Shown: positions 9,480-17,585 of the stretch, piece after piece
Numbering within the stretch: position 1 is the stretch's first letter
How the letters are laid out: each line of letters opens with the position of its first letter
Assembly: GCF_013391805.1 (NCBI RefSeq)
Contig: NZ_CP058364.1
Span: 1,674,501-1,738,500 of the forward strand
Length of the DNA: 64,000 nt
Direction: 5' to 3'
Source: Galbibacter sp. BG1
GTDB taxonomy: Bacteria > Bacteroidota > Bacteroidia > Flavobacteriales > Flavobacteriaceae
Position numbers and translations under genes: made by a program
The notes under the pieces: generated by a model
The model's database searches: none
Told to the model about the DNA's origin: nothing
What the model saw: the letters and a program-made list of their open reading frames with translations, nothing else

Positions 9480-11303
9480 ATGTCAGCAACAGCATCACAG
9501 GCACACGTAGAAGATCATGCACATGATCATGGGCATCATCATAAAGAGACGTTTATAACGAAGTATATATTCAGTCAGGATCATAAAATGATTTCAAAAC
9601 AATACCTTATTACCGGTTTGATAATGGGTGTTATTGGAATTGCAATGTCTTTGCTTTTTAGAATGCAGATTGCATGGCCTGGAGAGTCTTTTAAAATATT
9701 TGAAGTGTTATTGGGGAAATGGGCTCCAGAAGGAGTAATGGATCCTAACATTTATTTGGCATTAGTGACTATTCACGGTACTATCATGGTATTCTTTGTG
9801 TTAACACAGGGACTTAGTGGTACGTTTAGTAACCTTTTAATTCCATTGCAGATTGGTGCAAGGGATATGGCATCTGGATTTATGAACATGGTTTCTTATT
9901 GGATGTTCTTTGTATCCAGTGTTGTAATGGTTATTTCCTTATTTGTTGAAGCAGGACCCGCAGCAGCTGGTTGGACAATCTATCCGCCTTTAAGTGCATT
10001 ACCACAAGCTCAAGGAGGATCTGGATTGGGGATGACCTTATGGTTGGTTTCCATGGCTATTTTTATTGCTTCTTCATTATTAGGATCGCTAAATTATGTA
10101 GTTACCGTTATCAACCTTCGTACAAAAGGAATGTCGATGACGAGATTGCCACTTACAATCTGGGCTTTCTTTGTAACCGCTATTATCGGTATCGTTTCTT
10201 TCCCGGTACTTTTATCAGCTGCATTGCTATTAATTATGGATAGAAGCTTTGGTACATCGTTCTTCCTTTCAGATATATTTATTCAAGGAGAAGTATTACA
10301 TTATCAGGGAGGATCTCCTGTATTGTTCGAGCACCTTTTCTGGTTCTTGGGTCACCCAGAGGTTTACATTGTATTGTTACCTGCACTTGGGATTACCTCA
10401 GAAATTATTGCAACCAACTCTAGAAAACCTATCTTTGGTTACCGAGCAATGGTAGCATCTATTCTTGCAATTGCATTTTTGTCTACAATTGTATGGGGTC
10501 ACCACATGTTTGTATCAGGGATGAATCCATTTTTGGGATCGGTATTTACTTTTACAACATTACTAATTGCGATTCCATCTGCGGTAAAAGCTTTTAATTA
10601 TATTACCACCCTTTGGAAGGGTAACTTACAGCTGAATCCAGCGATGTTGTTTTCCATTGGTTTGGTTTCAACTTTTATTACTGGAGGTTTAACAGGAATT
10701 ATTTTAGGGGATAGTGCGTTAGACATTAATGTACACGATACGTACTTTGTGGTTGCTCACTTCCACTTAGTAATGGGAATTTCTGCACTTTATGGAATGT
10801 TTGCTGGTATTTACCACTGGTTCCCTAAGATGTTTGGACGTATGATGAACAAAAACCTTGGTTATATCCATTTCTGGATAACAGCAATTTGTGCTTACGG
10901 AGTTTTCTTCCCTATGCACTTTGTTGGAATGGCTGGGGTACCTAGACGTTATTATACCAATACGAATTTCCCGATGTTTGACGATTTAACAAACGTACAG
11001 GTGGTGATGACGGTTTTCGCTTTAATTGCTGGAGCTGCACAGTTGGTATTTGCCTGGAACTTTGTTCACAGTATTTTCTACGGAAAAAGAGCACCTCAAA
11101 ACCCATGGAACTCCAATACTATTGAGTGGACAACACCTGTAGAACACATCCACGGAAACTGGCCAGGAGCAATTCCAGAAGTTCACAGATGGGCTTACGA
11201 TTACAGTAAAACCAATGAGGATGGGGAGTATGTTATTCCTGGACAAGACTTTGTGCCGCAGACGGTACCATTACAAGAAAATGAAGAAGAACTGAATCAC
11301 TAA
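9480..11303 (+). CDS. coxA: Cytochrome c oxidase subunit I
   Basis: The product has 607 residues with about twelve membrane helices. Heme-copper oxidase landmarks are present: IHGTIMVFF near residue 97 (low-spin heme ligand), GHPEVYIVLLPALG near 291 (CuB ligand and the cross-linked Tyr), WGHHMF near 339 (CuB His pair), and VVAHFHLVMG near 424 (heme ligands). The first 25 residues are His/Asp-rich (HDHGHHH), echoing the ActF loop. It reduces oxygen to water and pumps protons. No subunit III follows; the transcript ends at the terminator at 11330, so coxC and assembly genes must lie elsewhere. Confidence 0.95.
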   Translation: MSATASQAHVEDHAHDHGHHHKETFITKYIFSQDHKMISKQYLITGLIMGVIGIAMSLLFRMQIAWPGESFKIFEVLLGKWAPEGVMDPNIYLALVTIHGTIMVFFVLTQGLSGTFSNLLIPLQIGARDMASGFMNMVSYWMFFVSSVVMVISLFVEAGPAAAGWTIYPPLSALPQAQGGSGLGMTLWLVSMAIFIASSLLGSLNYVVTVINLRTKGMSMTRLPLTIWAFFVTAIIGIVSFPVLLSAALLLIMDRSFGTSFFLSDIFIQGEVLHYQGGSPVLFEHLFWFLGHPEVYIVLLPALGITSEIIATNSRKPIFGYRAMVASILAIAFLSTIVWGHHMFVSGMNPFLGSVFTFTTLLIAIPSAVKAFNYITTLWKGNLQLNPAMLFSIGLVSTFITGGLTGIILGDSALDINVHDTYFVVAHFHLVMGISALYGMFAGIYHWFPKMFGRMMNKNLGYIHFWITAICAYGVFFPMHFVGMAGVPRRYYTNTNFPMFDDLTNVQVVMTVFALIAGAAQLVFAWNFVHSIFYGKRAPQNPWNSNTIEWTTPVEHIHGNWPGAIPEVHRWAYDYSKTNEDGEYVIPGQDFVPQTVPLQENEEELNH

Positions 11304-11329
11304 TAGAAGTATTCAAGTAAGATATATAA

Positions 11330-11361
11330 AAGACCTCTTTGCAAAAAGGGGTCTTTTTTTT
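11330..11361 (+). terminator. Rho-independent terminator after coxA
   Basis: An 11 bp stem (11330-11340 with 11345-11355, one G-U pair) closes a four-base loop and runs into eight T residues. It lies 26 bp after the coxA stop and ends the act-cox operon. Confidence 0.9.
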
Positions 11362-11410
11362 GATAATATGTTGAAACGTAAATTAATTTATTATCCTATA
11401 ACGATTTAAA

Positions 11411-11460
11411 ATGCTTGCAGTCGTTGCGAGCGAAACGCAGTGGAGCGTGGCAACCACCTG
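11411..11460. repeat. GC-rich palindromic repeat-like block
   Basis: In otherwise AT-rich spacer, a short GC-rich block reads TCGTTGCGAGCGAAACGCAG, then TGGAGCGTGGCAACC. The outer bases GTTGC and GCAAC can pair. It resembles the short palindromic intergenic repeats scattered through many Bacteroidota genomes. Only this copy is in the window, so calling it a repeat rests on memory of such sequences rather than on a second copy here. Confidence 0.5.
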
Positions 11461-11542
11461 AACTTGCTTATCCTTTTAGCACTACTATTTGCGCTTTAGA
11501 GTATACTGAAGCTGACACTTGAATGAGCAAGAGCCAGATTCC

Positions 11543-11585
11543 CCAAGAACTTAGAACATAAACCAATTTTAGTTCCTGTTCTTGG
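11543..11585. repeat. Inverted repeat downstream of vsr
   Basis: CCAAGAAC (11543-11550) pairs with GTTCTTGG (11578-11585), and GAAC (11554-11557) pairs with GTTC (11572-11575), leaving a 14-base loop. It sits 15 bp past the vsr stop on the minus strand. There is no T-run in either direction, so it is a poor terminator; its role is unknown. Confidence 0.45.
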
Positions 11586-11599
11586 TATGCCAACTTCAA

Positions 11600-12073
11600 T
11601 TACCAATCCAAAGAGCCAGTTTGTAAATAAACCAACACATCGTTTATGCATTTTTTAAGGTTGGTTTTCACTTCCTTTTCCCAGAACCTTAAAACCGTAT
11701 ATCCCATTTCCTCTAACTGCTTATTGACTTCTTTGTCGCGTTGGATGTTCCTTTCTATTTTAGGGATCCAAAAGCCACGGTTGCTTTTAATAGTATTCTT
11801 CTTTACATCCCAGTTATAACCGTGCCAGAACTCCCCATCGATAAAAATGGCTAGTTTGTATTTTTTAATGGAAATATCTGGTTTTCCTGGCAGATTCTTA
11901 TTGTTGATTCTATAACGGATACCTTTAGCCCAAAGAGCCCGGCGGAAGATCATTTCTGGCTTGGAATTTTTACCTTTTATCCGGGACATGATTTTAGAAC
12001 GCCTTTTGGTAGTATAAAAACCGCTCTCCTCATTAAGCCGAGGCACTTTAATTTTTTCTTTACTATAATCCAT
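11600..12073 (-). CDS. vsr: Very short patch repair endonuclease (Vsr), orphan
   Basis: The product has 157 residues from the ATG at 12073 (another start 12 bp upstream is possible). It carries the Vsr signature MSRIKGKNSKPE (about residues 29-40), the PDI segment of the catalytic core (GKPDISIKKYKLAIFIDGEF) and the FWHGYN motif corresponding to FWHGC. Vsr nicks 5' of T:G mismatches that arise by deamination of 5-methylcytosine. Normally it is coupled to a C5 cytosine methyltransferase, but none is present within this window. Flanking spacers carry repeat-like sequence on both sides, suggesting an acquired gene or the remnant of a modification locus. Confidence 0.9.
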   Translation of the reverse strand: MDYSKEKIKVPRLNEESGFYTTKRRSKIMSRIKGKNSKPEMIFRRALWAKGIRYRINNKNLPGKPDISIKKYKLAIFIDGEFWHGYNWDVKKNTIKSNRGFWIPKIERNIQRDKEVNKQLEEMGYTVLRFWEKEVKTNLKKCINDVLVYLQTGSLDW

Positions 12074-12139
12074 AAACAGTATCAAGCTATGAAATTATTG
12101 AAAGATATTCAAGTTATTGATAGGTAGTGTATTATTTAA

Positions 12140-12262
12140 ATGGATCTCTCATTTTGCAATAAGGATTGCAGCGGCTAGCTTTTGGTAAATTATGGTTTAA
12201 GATTTGCCAAAACTAATAGCGGAAAGCCTGGTGCGTAGCAATTGCCCAAGAAATACTTTAAA
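12140..12262. other. Structured intergenic segment between vsr and ahcY
   Basis: This spacer has no convincing reading frame. It contains an imperfect inverted repeat, TTTTGGTAAAT with ATTTGCCAAAA (one mismatch), enclosing a short loop, and nearby AGCGG- and GCAATTGC-containing blocks richer in GC than the surroundings. It may be a degenerate mobile-repeat remnant or a small structured RNA. I recognise no RNA family. Confidence 0.3.
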
Positions 12263-12280
12263 AATAGGAGGAAAGTAAAA

Positions 12281-12351
12281 TGTCATGCTGAGCCTGTCGA
12301 AGCATATTTAGAAGTTATCTTCGATTGACCTTCGACAAGCTCAGGCTGACA
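12281..12351. repeat. Long imperfect palindrome, copy 1 (TGTC...TGAGC.TGTCGAAG type)
   Basis: The left arm (12281-12302) and the right arm (12330-12351) are inverted copies of a 22-base sequence with three mismatches, around a 27-base loop. The same arm sequence, core CTGAGCTTGTCGAAG, occurs again as an inverted pair at 34443-34514. The element lies 11 bp past the ahcY stop. Two copies in non-coding positions support a dispersed REP-like repeat. Confidence 0.8.
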
Positions 12352-12362
12352 TTTCGTAAATT

Positions 12363-13679
12363 TTAGTATCTGTAGTATTCTGGCTTAAAAGGTCCTTCTA
12401 CTTCCACACCAATATATTTGGCTTGCTCTTCGTTTAGCTCTGTAAGCTCTACACCAATTTTTTCTAGGTGCAACTTAGCTACTTTTTCATCGAGATGCTT
12501 AGGAAGCATATAAACCTCGTTCTCGTACTTGTCTGTGTGGTTCCAAAGTTCGATTTGAGCTAAGGTCTGGTTTGTAAAGGAGTTGCTCATTACAAAACTT
12601 GGGTGTCCTGTAGCACAACCTAAATTTACCAATCTACCTTGCGCCAATAGAATAATATCTTTTCCATCGATCGTATACTTATCTACCTGAGGTTTAATAT
12701 TTATTTTATGGTTGCCGTAGTTTTTATTGAGCCATGCTACATCAATCTCGTTGTCAAAATGACCGATATTACACACAATCGTCTTATCTTTCATTTTTGC
12801 GAAATGCTTGCTTGTAACAATATCCTTATTTCCAGTGGTGGTAATAACAATATCTGCTTTTTCTACTACAGTTTCCAATTTTTTTACTTCAAAACCGTCC
12901 ATAGCGGCTTGCAAAGCACAAATTGGGTCTATTTCGGTAACGGTAACAATAGAACCTGCACCTCTAAAAGAAGCGGCAGTACCTTTACCTACATCTCCGT
13001 ACCCACAAACTACAACACGCTTACCGGCCAACATAACGTCTGTTGCTCTTCTAATGGCATCTACTGCACTTTCGCGACATCCGTACTTATTATCAAACTT
13101 CGACTTTGTTACCGAATCGTTTACGTTAATGGCAGGCATCGGCAAGGTTCCATTCTTCATACGTTCGTACAGTCGGTGAACTCCTGTGGTGGTCTCTTCT
13201 GATAAACCTTTTACCCCCGCAGCCAATTCTGGATACTTGTCCAGTACCATGTTGGTAAGGTCTCCACCATCGTCTAAAATCATATTCAATGGTTTTCTGT
13301 CTTCCCCAAAGAAAAGTGTCTGCTCGATACACCAATCAAATTCTTCTTCGATCATGCCTTTCCATGCATAAACAGAAATTCCAGCAGCGGCGATTGCAGC
13401 AGCAGCCTCGTCTTGGGTGGAATAAATGTTACAAGAGCTCCAGGTAACTTCCGCACCAAGGGAAATTAAGGTTTCAATTAAAACTGCAGTTTGAACTGTC
13501 ATGTGCAAACATCCTGCAATACGAGCTCCTTTAAGGGGTTGCTCATTTTTATATTCTTCGCGCAACGACATCAAACCTGGCATTTCTGCCTCGGCCAATT
13601 CTATTTCTTTTCTTCCCCAATCGGCCAAAGAAATATCTTTTACTTTATAAGCTACGTAAGGAATTGTTTTAGTACTCAT
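12363..13679 (-). CDS. ahcY: Adenosylhomocysteinase
   Basis: The product has 438 residues, the usual bacterial length. It hydrolyses S-adenosylhomocysteine to adenosine and homocysteine, closing the methyl cycle. The NAD-binding motif [12 protein letters not shown] is near residues 222-233, the substrate segment [14 protein letters not shown] near 83-96, and the conserved C-terminal [17 protein letters not shown] and KPEYYRY end are present. It is a cytoplasmic homotetramer in the family. It stands alone on the minus strand, divergent from the phosphopantetheinyl transferase at 13921. The 240 bp between them must carry both promoters, and includes a CACTGA/TCAGTG hairpin at 13875-13891. Confidence 0.96.
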   Translation of the reverse strand: MSTKTIPYVAYKVKDISLADWGRKEIELAEAEMPGLMSLREEYKNEQPLKGARIAGCLHMTVQTAVLIETLISLGAEVTWSSCNIYSTQDEAAAAIAAAGISVYAWKGMIEEEFDWCIEQTLFFGEDRKPLNMILDDGGDLTNMVLDKYPELAAGVKGLSEETTTGVHRLYERMKNGTLPMPAINVNDSVTKSKFDNKYGCRESAVDAIRRATDVMLAGKRVVVCGYGDVGKGTAASFRGAGSIVTVTEIDPICALQAAMDGFEVKKLETVVEKADIVITTTGNKDIVTSKHFAKMKDKTIVCNIGHFDNEIDVAWLNKNYGNHKINIKPQVDKYTIDGKDIILLAQGRLVNLGCATGHPSFVMSNSFTNQTLAQIELWNHTDKYENEVYMLPKHLDEKVAKLHLEKIGVELTELNEEQAKYIGVEVEGPFKPEYYRY

Positions 13680-13920
13680 ATTATTTTTATCTATTTAAAA
13701 TTTTTATTTTGTTCTCCACGCAAAAAATAAATATTGTTTGCATGGAAAGAACTGTTTCACTTTTGGGTAAAAAATTAATTATTACGGTTATCCAGTTAAT
13801 AATTAACTTAGTTTATCCTCATTTCTTATTTTTACGTTCGTTAAGCAATTTTTTGTATTAAAATAACAATTTTTCACTGAAAAAATCAGTGCAAAGTTAC
13901 ATAAATAACTTGTATTATTC

Positions 13921-14547
13921 ATGCCTCTTTACAAAACTATAACGCCTTCCGAGAATACTAAAGTGCTGATTTGGAAGATAGAAGAATCTTTTGATAATTT
14001 AAGTGAAGGCATAGAACTTACCGAGAATTGTAAAGAGCGATTGTCTCATATGAAATCGGAAATCCACCAAAGAGGTTTTTTAAGTGTTCGGCATCTTTTA
14101 AAGGCCGCAGGTTATGTTACCTCCGATTTGTATTACGACCGAGCTGGAAAACCACATCTAAAAGATGGAAATGCGATCTCCATAACACATTCTTTTACCT
14201 TTTCGGGGATTATTATTAGTAGCGACACCCATATAGGCATCGATATTGAAAAGCGTCGAGACAAGATAAGTGTGATTGCTCATAAGTTTATAAATTACGA
14301 ATACAATTTTTTAACAGATGCAGATGTTCGTAGGCTTACCGTAGTTTGGTGTATTAAAGAAAGTCTTTACAAGGTTTTTGCTACGGAAGGAATGAGTTTT
14401 AAACAACATACCAAAGTAATCCCATTTAATATGGATGATAAAAAAGCATTTGGTTGGATTTTTTATGAAGCGAAAGTGGAAAAATACAAGGTCGAATTTT
14501 TGGAGTTTGATGAATTTACTTGCGCTTATGCCATGAAGTTAACGTAG
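13921..14547 (+). CDS. 4'-phosphopantetheinyl transferase family protein
   Basis: The product has 208 residues. The two diagnostic motifs of the Sfp-type family are visible: GIDIEKRR (106-113, magnesium-binding Asp108 and Glu110) and WCIKESLYK (143-151, Glu147). Such enzymes move the phosphopantetheine arm of CoA onto a Ser of acyl or peptidyl carrier proteins. The length fits an Sfp-like enzyme rather than the 120-residue AcpS, so it may serve fatty-acid carrier protein or a secondary-metabolism carrier; the sequence does not decide. First gene of a compact + strand set, 21 bp before the thiamine-binding gene. Confidence 0.88.
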   Translation: MPLYKTITPSENTKVLIWKIEESFDNLSEGIELTENCKERLSHMKSEIHQRGFLSVRHLLKAAGYVTSDLYYDRAGKPHLKDGNAISITHSFTFSGIIISSDTHIGIDIEKRRDKISVIAHKFINYEYNFLTDADVRRLTVVWCIKESLYKVFATEGMSFKQHTKVIPFNMDDKKAFGWIFYEAKVEKYKVEFLEFDEFTCAYAMKLT

Positions 14548-14568
14548 AAATTAACAAAATATAAAACG

Positions 14569-14829
14569 ATGAAAATATCAGTAGAATTAACGCTAACACC
14601 TATTCAAGACGATTTTGAACCTTCTATAATTCATTTTATAAAAAAGATGCGTGAAAGCGGACTCACAGTGTTGGAAAATCCATTGAGTACCCAAGTTTAC
14701 GGAGATTACGATGAAGTTATGAAGGTGCTAACAACCGAAATAAAAGAAGCTTTTGAAATGATTGATAAAGGACTTTTGTATATGAAAATCGTAAAATCCG
14801 ATCGCAGCGCGTATGAACCTCATTTTTGA
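14569..14829 (+). CDS. Thiamine-binding (YkoF/MTH1187-like) domain protein
   Basis: The product has 86 residues with a ferredoxin-like pattern. It starts KISVELTLTPIQDDFEP, then has a helix (IIHFIKKMRESGL), a strand region ending LSTQVYGDYDEVM, and a C-terminal strand MKIVKSDRSAYEPHF. This matches the small YkoF/MTH1187 family, members of which bind thiamine or hydroxymethylpyrimidine. It overlaps the pnuC-type transporter by 17 bp, so translation is coupled, and the pairing hints that the transporter handles thiamine. No signal peptide is present, so it acts in the cytoplasm. The family call is good; the ligand is an inference. Confidence 0.75.
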   Translation: MKISVELTLTPIQDDFEPSIIHFIKKMRESGLTVLENPLSTQVYGDYDEVMKVLTTEIKEAFEMIDKGLLYMKIVKSDRSAYEPHF

Positions 14830-15451
14830 TTGGCTTTTTTCTCAATACGATGGGGTGCCAGCTCACTACGTAGTCCTAGAAATTATTGGGGTGGTTTTTG
14901 GTTTCCTTAGCGTTTGGTACTCCAAACGGGAAAATATTTTAGTCTATCCAACTGGGATTATCAGTACCGCCATATTTGTTTATATTCTTTACAACTATGG
15001 CCTGTTGGGGGATATGATGATTAATGCATACTATTTCTCCATGAGCATCTACGGGTGGTATGTATGGACGCGTAAAGTAGATGCCACGCATTTTATTGCT
15101 ATAACCACCACAACTGGAAAAGAAAAGCGCATATCTATCGTGTTGTTTATTGCCACCATGGTTTTTGTGTATATGGTGTACGAGTTTTTTAATAAATGGG
15201 AATCGTGGGTGTCTTACGTCGATATCCTTACCACAGCTATTTTCTTTGTTGGGATGTGGCTTATGGCAAAAAAGAAATTGGAAAATTGGTTGTATTGGAT
15301 TATTGGGGATATAATTTCTGTGCCGCTCTATCTTTACAAAGGGTTGGCATTTACAAGCTTGCAATACCTTATTTTTACAGTTATTGCAATTTACGGTTAC
15401 ATAGCATGGAAGAAGAACTTAAACAAAAATCCGGAGACCTTATTAAAGTAG
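14813..15451 (+). CDS. pnuC: PnuC-family vitamin transporter (nicotinamide riboside or thiamine)
   Basis: The product has 212 residues with about seven membrane helices. The PnuC pattern is visible: an early helix followed by SVWYSKRENILVYPTGIIST (about residues 29-48), then a tyrosine/tryptophan-rich segment ending IYGWYVWTRK near 83-88, and the repeat-like WLYWIIGDIISVPLYLYKG near 165-183. PnuC proteins are facilitators that rely on intracellular phosphorylation for trapping. In Bacteroidota, close relatives called PnuT are thought to carry thiamine. Here the upstream gene suggests thiamine and the downstream NadR-like kinase suggests nicotinamide riboside, so the substrate is open. It overlaps both neighbours. 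Confidence 0.85.
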   Translation: MNLIFDWLFSQYDGVPAHYVVLEIIGVVFGFLSVWYSKRENILVYPTGIISTAIFVYILYNYGLLGDMMINAYYFSMSIYGWYVWTRKVDATHFIAITTTTGKEKRISIVLFIATMVFVYMVYEFFNKWESWVSYVDILTTAIFFVGMWLMAKKKLENWLYWIIGDIISVPLYLYKGLAFTSLQYLIFTVIAIYGYIAWKKNLNKNPETLLK

Positions 15452-15993
15452 TGATGTTCGGCCCCGAATCTACGGGGAAGACCACTTTGGCGCAAGCGCT
15501 GGCAAAACACTACCATACCCAATGGGTTCCTGAATTTATGCGTAGCTATTTGCAAGAAAAATGGGATAACGAAAAAAAGGTTTGTGAACCAAAAGACATG
15601 CTCCCCATCGCCAAAGGACAGGTTGCTTTAGAAAATAAAATCTCTAATAGTGCTCAAAATATCCTTTTTTGCGATACTAACTTGTTGGAACTAAAAGTAT
15701 ATTCAGAAGCATATTACAATGGGTTTTGCGAACCAATAATTGAAAAATATGCGCTGCAACATAAATACGATTTGTATTTTTTAACGTATATTGATGTTCC
15801 TTGGGAAAAGGACGATCTTCGAGATAAACCTAACGATCGCGAAGCAATGTTTTCCAAGTTTGAAAGTGCCCTCAAAACCAACAATTTAAATTATGTGCTG
15901 CTAACAGGGGACTTCAAAACCCGAATGCAGACAGCTATTAATCATGTAGAAAAACTTATTAAAAAGAATGATGACACTCACCGAAGCCGATAA
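15406..15993 (+). CDS. NadR-like P-loop kinase (AAA_28 family)
   Basis: The product has 195 residues from the ATG at 15406. That start lies inside the end of pnuC (46 bp overlap) and gives an N-terminus just ahead of the P-loop. The Walker A motif GPESTGKTT (about residues 18-26) is followed by VPEFMRSYL and a lid-like region DLRDKPNDREAM. This matches the ribosylnicotinamide kinase domain of NadR and related AAA_28 ATPases. It probably phosphorylates the vitamin brought in by the adjacent PnuC transporter, trapping it inside the cell. Substrate could be nicotinamide riboside or thiamine. The 3' end overlaps the next gene by 26 bp. Confidence 0.8.
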   Translation: MEEELKQKSGDLIKVVMFGPESTGKTTLAQALAKHYHTQWVPEFMRSYLQEKWDNEKKVCEPKDMLPIAKGQVALENKISNSAQNILFCDTNLLELKVYSEAYYNGFCEPIIEKYALQHKYDLYFLTYIDVPWEKDDLRDKPNDREAMFSKFESALKTNNLNYVLLTGDFKTRMQTAINHVEKLIKKNDDTHRSR

Positions 15994-17530
15994 AAAGCAA
16001 TTAAAAGAAAAAGGAATTGAGGTAAAACGAGTAAAAGAACAAATAGAAACTTTTAAAAAAGGGATTCCATTTGTAAATCTTATTGCGGCAGCCACCATAG
16101 ATCATGGGATTCATAAATTTTCTGATAAGGAAAAGAAAAAATACATAGCGCTTTTTGAAAGTAAAAAAGATGCACTTAACTTATTAAAATTTGTTCCTGC
16201 ATCTGGAGCGGCTACTAGAATGTTTAAAGCTCTTTTTCAGTTTTTAAACAATTATAACCCTGCCAATGAAACCATTAATGCTTACGTAAATAGGGAAAAG
16301 GCAGATATCATTAGAACATTTTTTATCGGGGTGGAAAAGTTTCCATTCTACGAGTCGGTTATTAAGCGTTTTGTGGAAAAACATCCCGACTTTTTAAACT
16401 TGCCAGATCATTTTCAGAAATATTATTTTATCAAAATCCTCTTGGATCAAGATGAATTCGATTATGGTTCGAGTCCGAAAGGGTTGCTGCCTTTTCATAA
16501 ATATAAAACCCATCCGGCGACAGCTTTTGAAGAACATATGTACGAGGCTGCTTTGTACGATGAGTCCAATGGAACGGCAAAACTTCATTTTACCATTTCC
16601 AAGGAACACAATAACGATTTTGATGATGAAATGGATAAGATTCAGAATCGGGTAAAAGAAAAAACAGGTGTTTCTTTCGATACCACCTTTTCTTTTCAGA
16701 AGGAATCTACAGATACTATTGCCGTAACTATGAAGAACGAACCTTTTCGTTTGGAAACAGGTGAAATTTTATTTAGACCAGGAGGTCATGGTGCGTTGAT
16801 AGAAAATTTAAACGATCAAGATGCCGATATTATTTTTATAAAGAATATCGACAATGTTGTAGTTTACAAATACAAGCACGAAGTTGCAGAGTACAAAAAA
16901 GTATTAGCGGGAAAACTGTTGGAAGTTCAAGAAAAGGCCTTCGAATATGCTAGGTTATTGGATGAAACTACCCCCGATGAGAAAAAGATTGATGAAATAA
17001 AAGAATTCCTGAAAAAGGAATTAAATGTTCATGTAAAACCAGACGTGGATAAATACAAAGAGGTTTACCAAATAGAATTTTTAAAAGAAAAATTAAACGC
17101 TCCCATACGTATCTGCGGAATGGTAAAAAATGAAGGAGAACCCGGAGGGGGACCTTTTTGGATTAAAGATGAAGATGGAAATATTTCTTTACAAATTGTA
17201 GAAACCCCACAAATAGATACCAATAATAAGTTTCAATTGGATATTGTAAAAGGGGCCACACACTTTAATCCTGTCGATATTGTTTGTAGTATTAAAAATT
17301 ATAAAGGGGAAAAGTACAACCTTTTAGATTATGTGAATCCACAACAAGCTTTTATTACCACCAAAACCAAAGAAGGCAAAGAACTAAAGGCACTGGAATT
17401 ACCGGGCTTGTGGAATGGTGGAATGGCTTTTTGGAACACTATTTTTGTAGAAGTACCATTAACTACATTTAACCCTGTTAAAACGGTGGTAGATTTATTA
17501 AAACCAGCGCATCAAGTTAAAGATAAATAG
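15968..17530 (+). CDS. DUF4301 domain-containing protein
   Basis: The product has 520 residues. It begins with two consecutive Met codons, either of which could initiate. It is cytoplasmic with no signal peptide or membrane helix. Conserved-looking glycine-rich segments are PASGAATRMFKAL (about 77-89) and RPGGHGALIENL (about 268-279), followed by IIFIKNIDNVVV. These recall the nucleotide-binding loop and metal-binding segment of sugar-phosphate nucleotidyltransferases, so an NTP-transferase-like fold is plausible, but this is inference. The family is largely restricted to Bacteroidota and its function is unknown to me. It is the last gene of the overlapping vitamin cassette and is followed by a terminator. 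Confidence 0.85.
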   Translation: MMTLTEADKKQLKEKGIEVKRVKEQIETFKKGIPFVNLIAAATIDHGIHKFSDKEKKKYIALFESKKDALNLLKFVPASGAATRMFKALFQFLNNYNPANETINAYVNREKADIIRTFFIGVEKFPFYESVIKRFVEKHPDFLNLPDHFQKYYFIKILLDQDEFDYGSSPKGLLPFHKYKTHPATAFEEHMYEAALYDESNGTAKLHFTISKEHNNDFDDEMDKIQNRVKEKTGVSFDTTFSFQKESTDTIAVTMKNEPFRLETGEILFRPGGHGALIENLNDQDADIIFIKNIDNVVVYKYKHEVAEYKKVLAGKLLEVQEKAFEYARLLDETTPDEKKIDEIKEFLKKELNVHVKPDVDKYKEVYQIEFLKEKLNAPIRICGMVKNEGEPGGGPFWIKDEDGNISLQIVETPQIDTNNKFQLDIVKGATHFNPVDIVCSIKNYKGEKYNLLDYVNPQQAFITTKTKEGKELKALELPGLWNGGMAFWNTIFVEVPLTTFNPVKTVVDLLKPAHQVKDK

Positions 17531-17538
17531 CATTTTTT

Positions 17539-17573
17539 AAAACCCCAAAGAATTGATGTTTTTTGGGGTTTTT
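17539..17573. terminator. Bidirectional terminator between convergent genes
   Basis: AAAACCCCAAA (17539-17549) pairs perfectly with TTTGGGGTTTT (17562-17572). T-rich tails on both strands suit termination of the + strand DUF4301 transcript and the minus strand lipoprotein transcript. Confidence 0.85.
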
Positions 17574-17585
17574 ATATTATATGAA

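Noticed and set aside
12708-13202. 164-codon open frame on the + strand
   Set aside because: It lies wholly antisense within ahcY, has low-complexity composition and no domain; a coding-frame shadow.
13680-13920. TPP or SAM/SAH riboswitch in the spacer between ahcY and the phosphopantetheinyl transferase
   Set aside because: The hairpin CACTGA/TCAGTG is small and no known riboswitch core sequence is recognisable on either strand.
14939-15364. 141-codon open frame on the minus strand
   Set aside because: Antisense to pnuC; composition is that of a reversed membrane protein.
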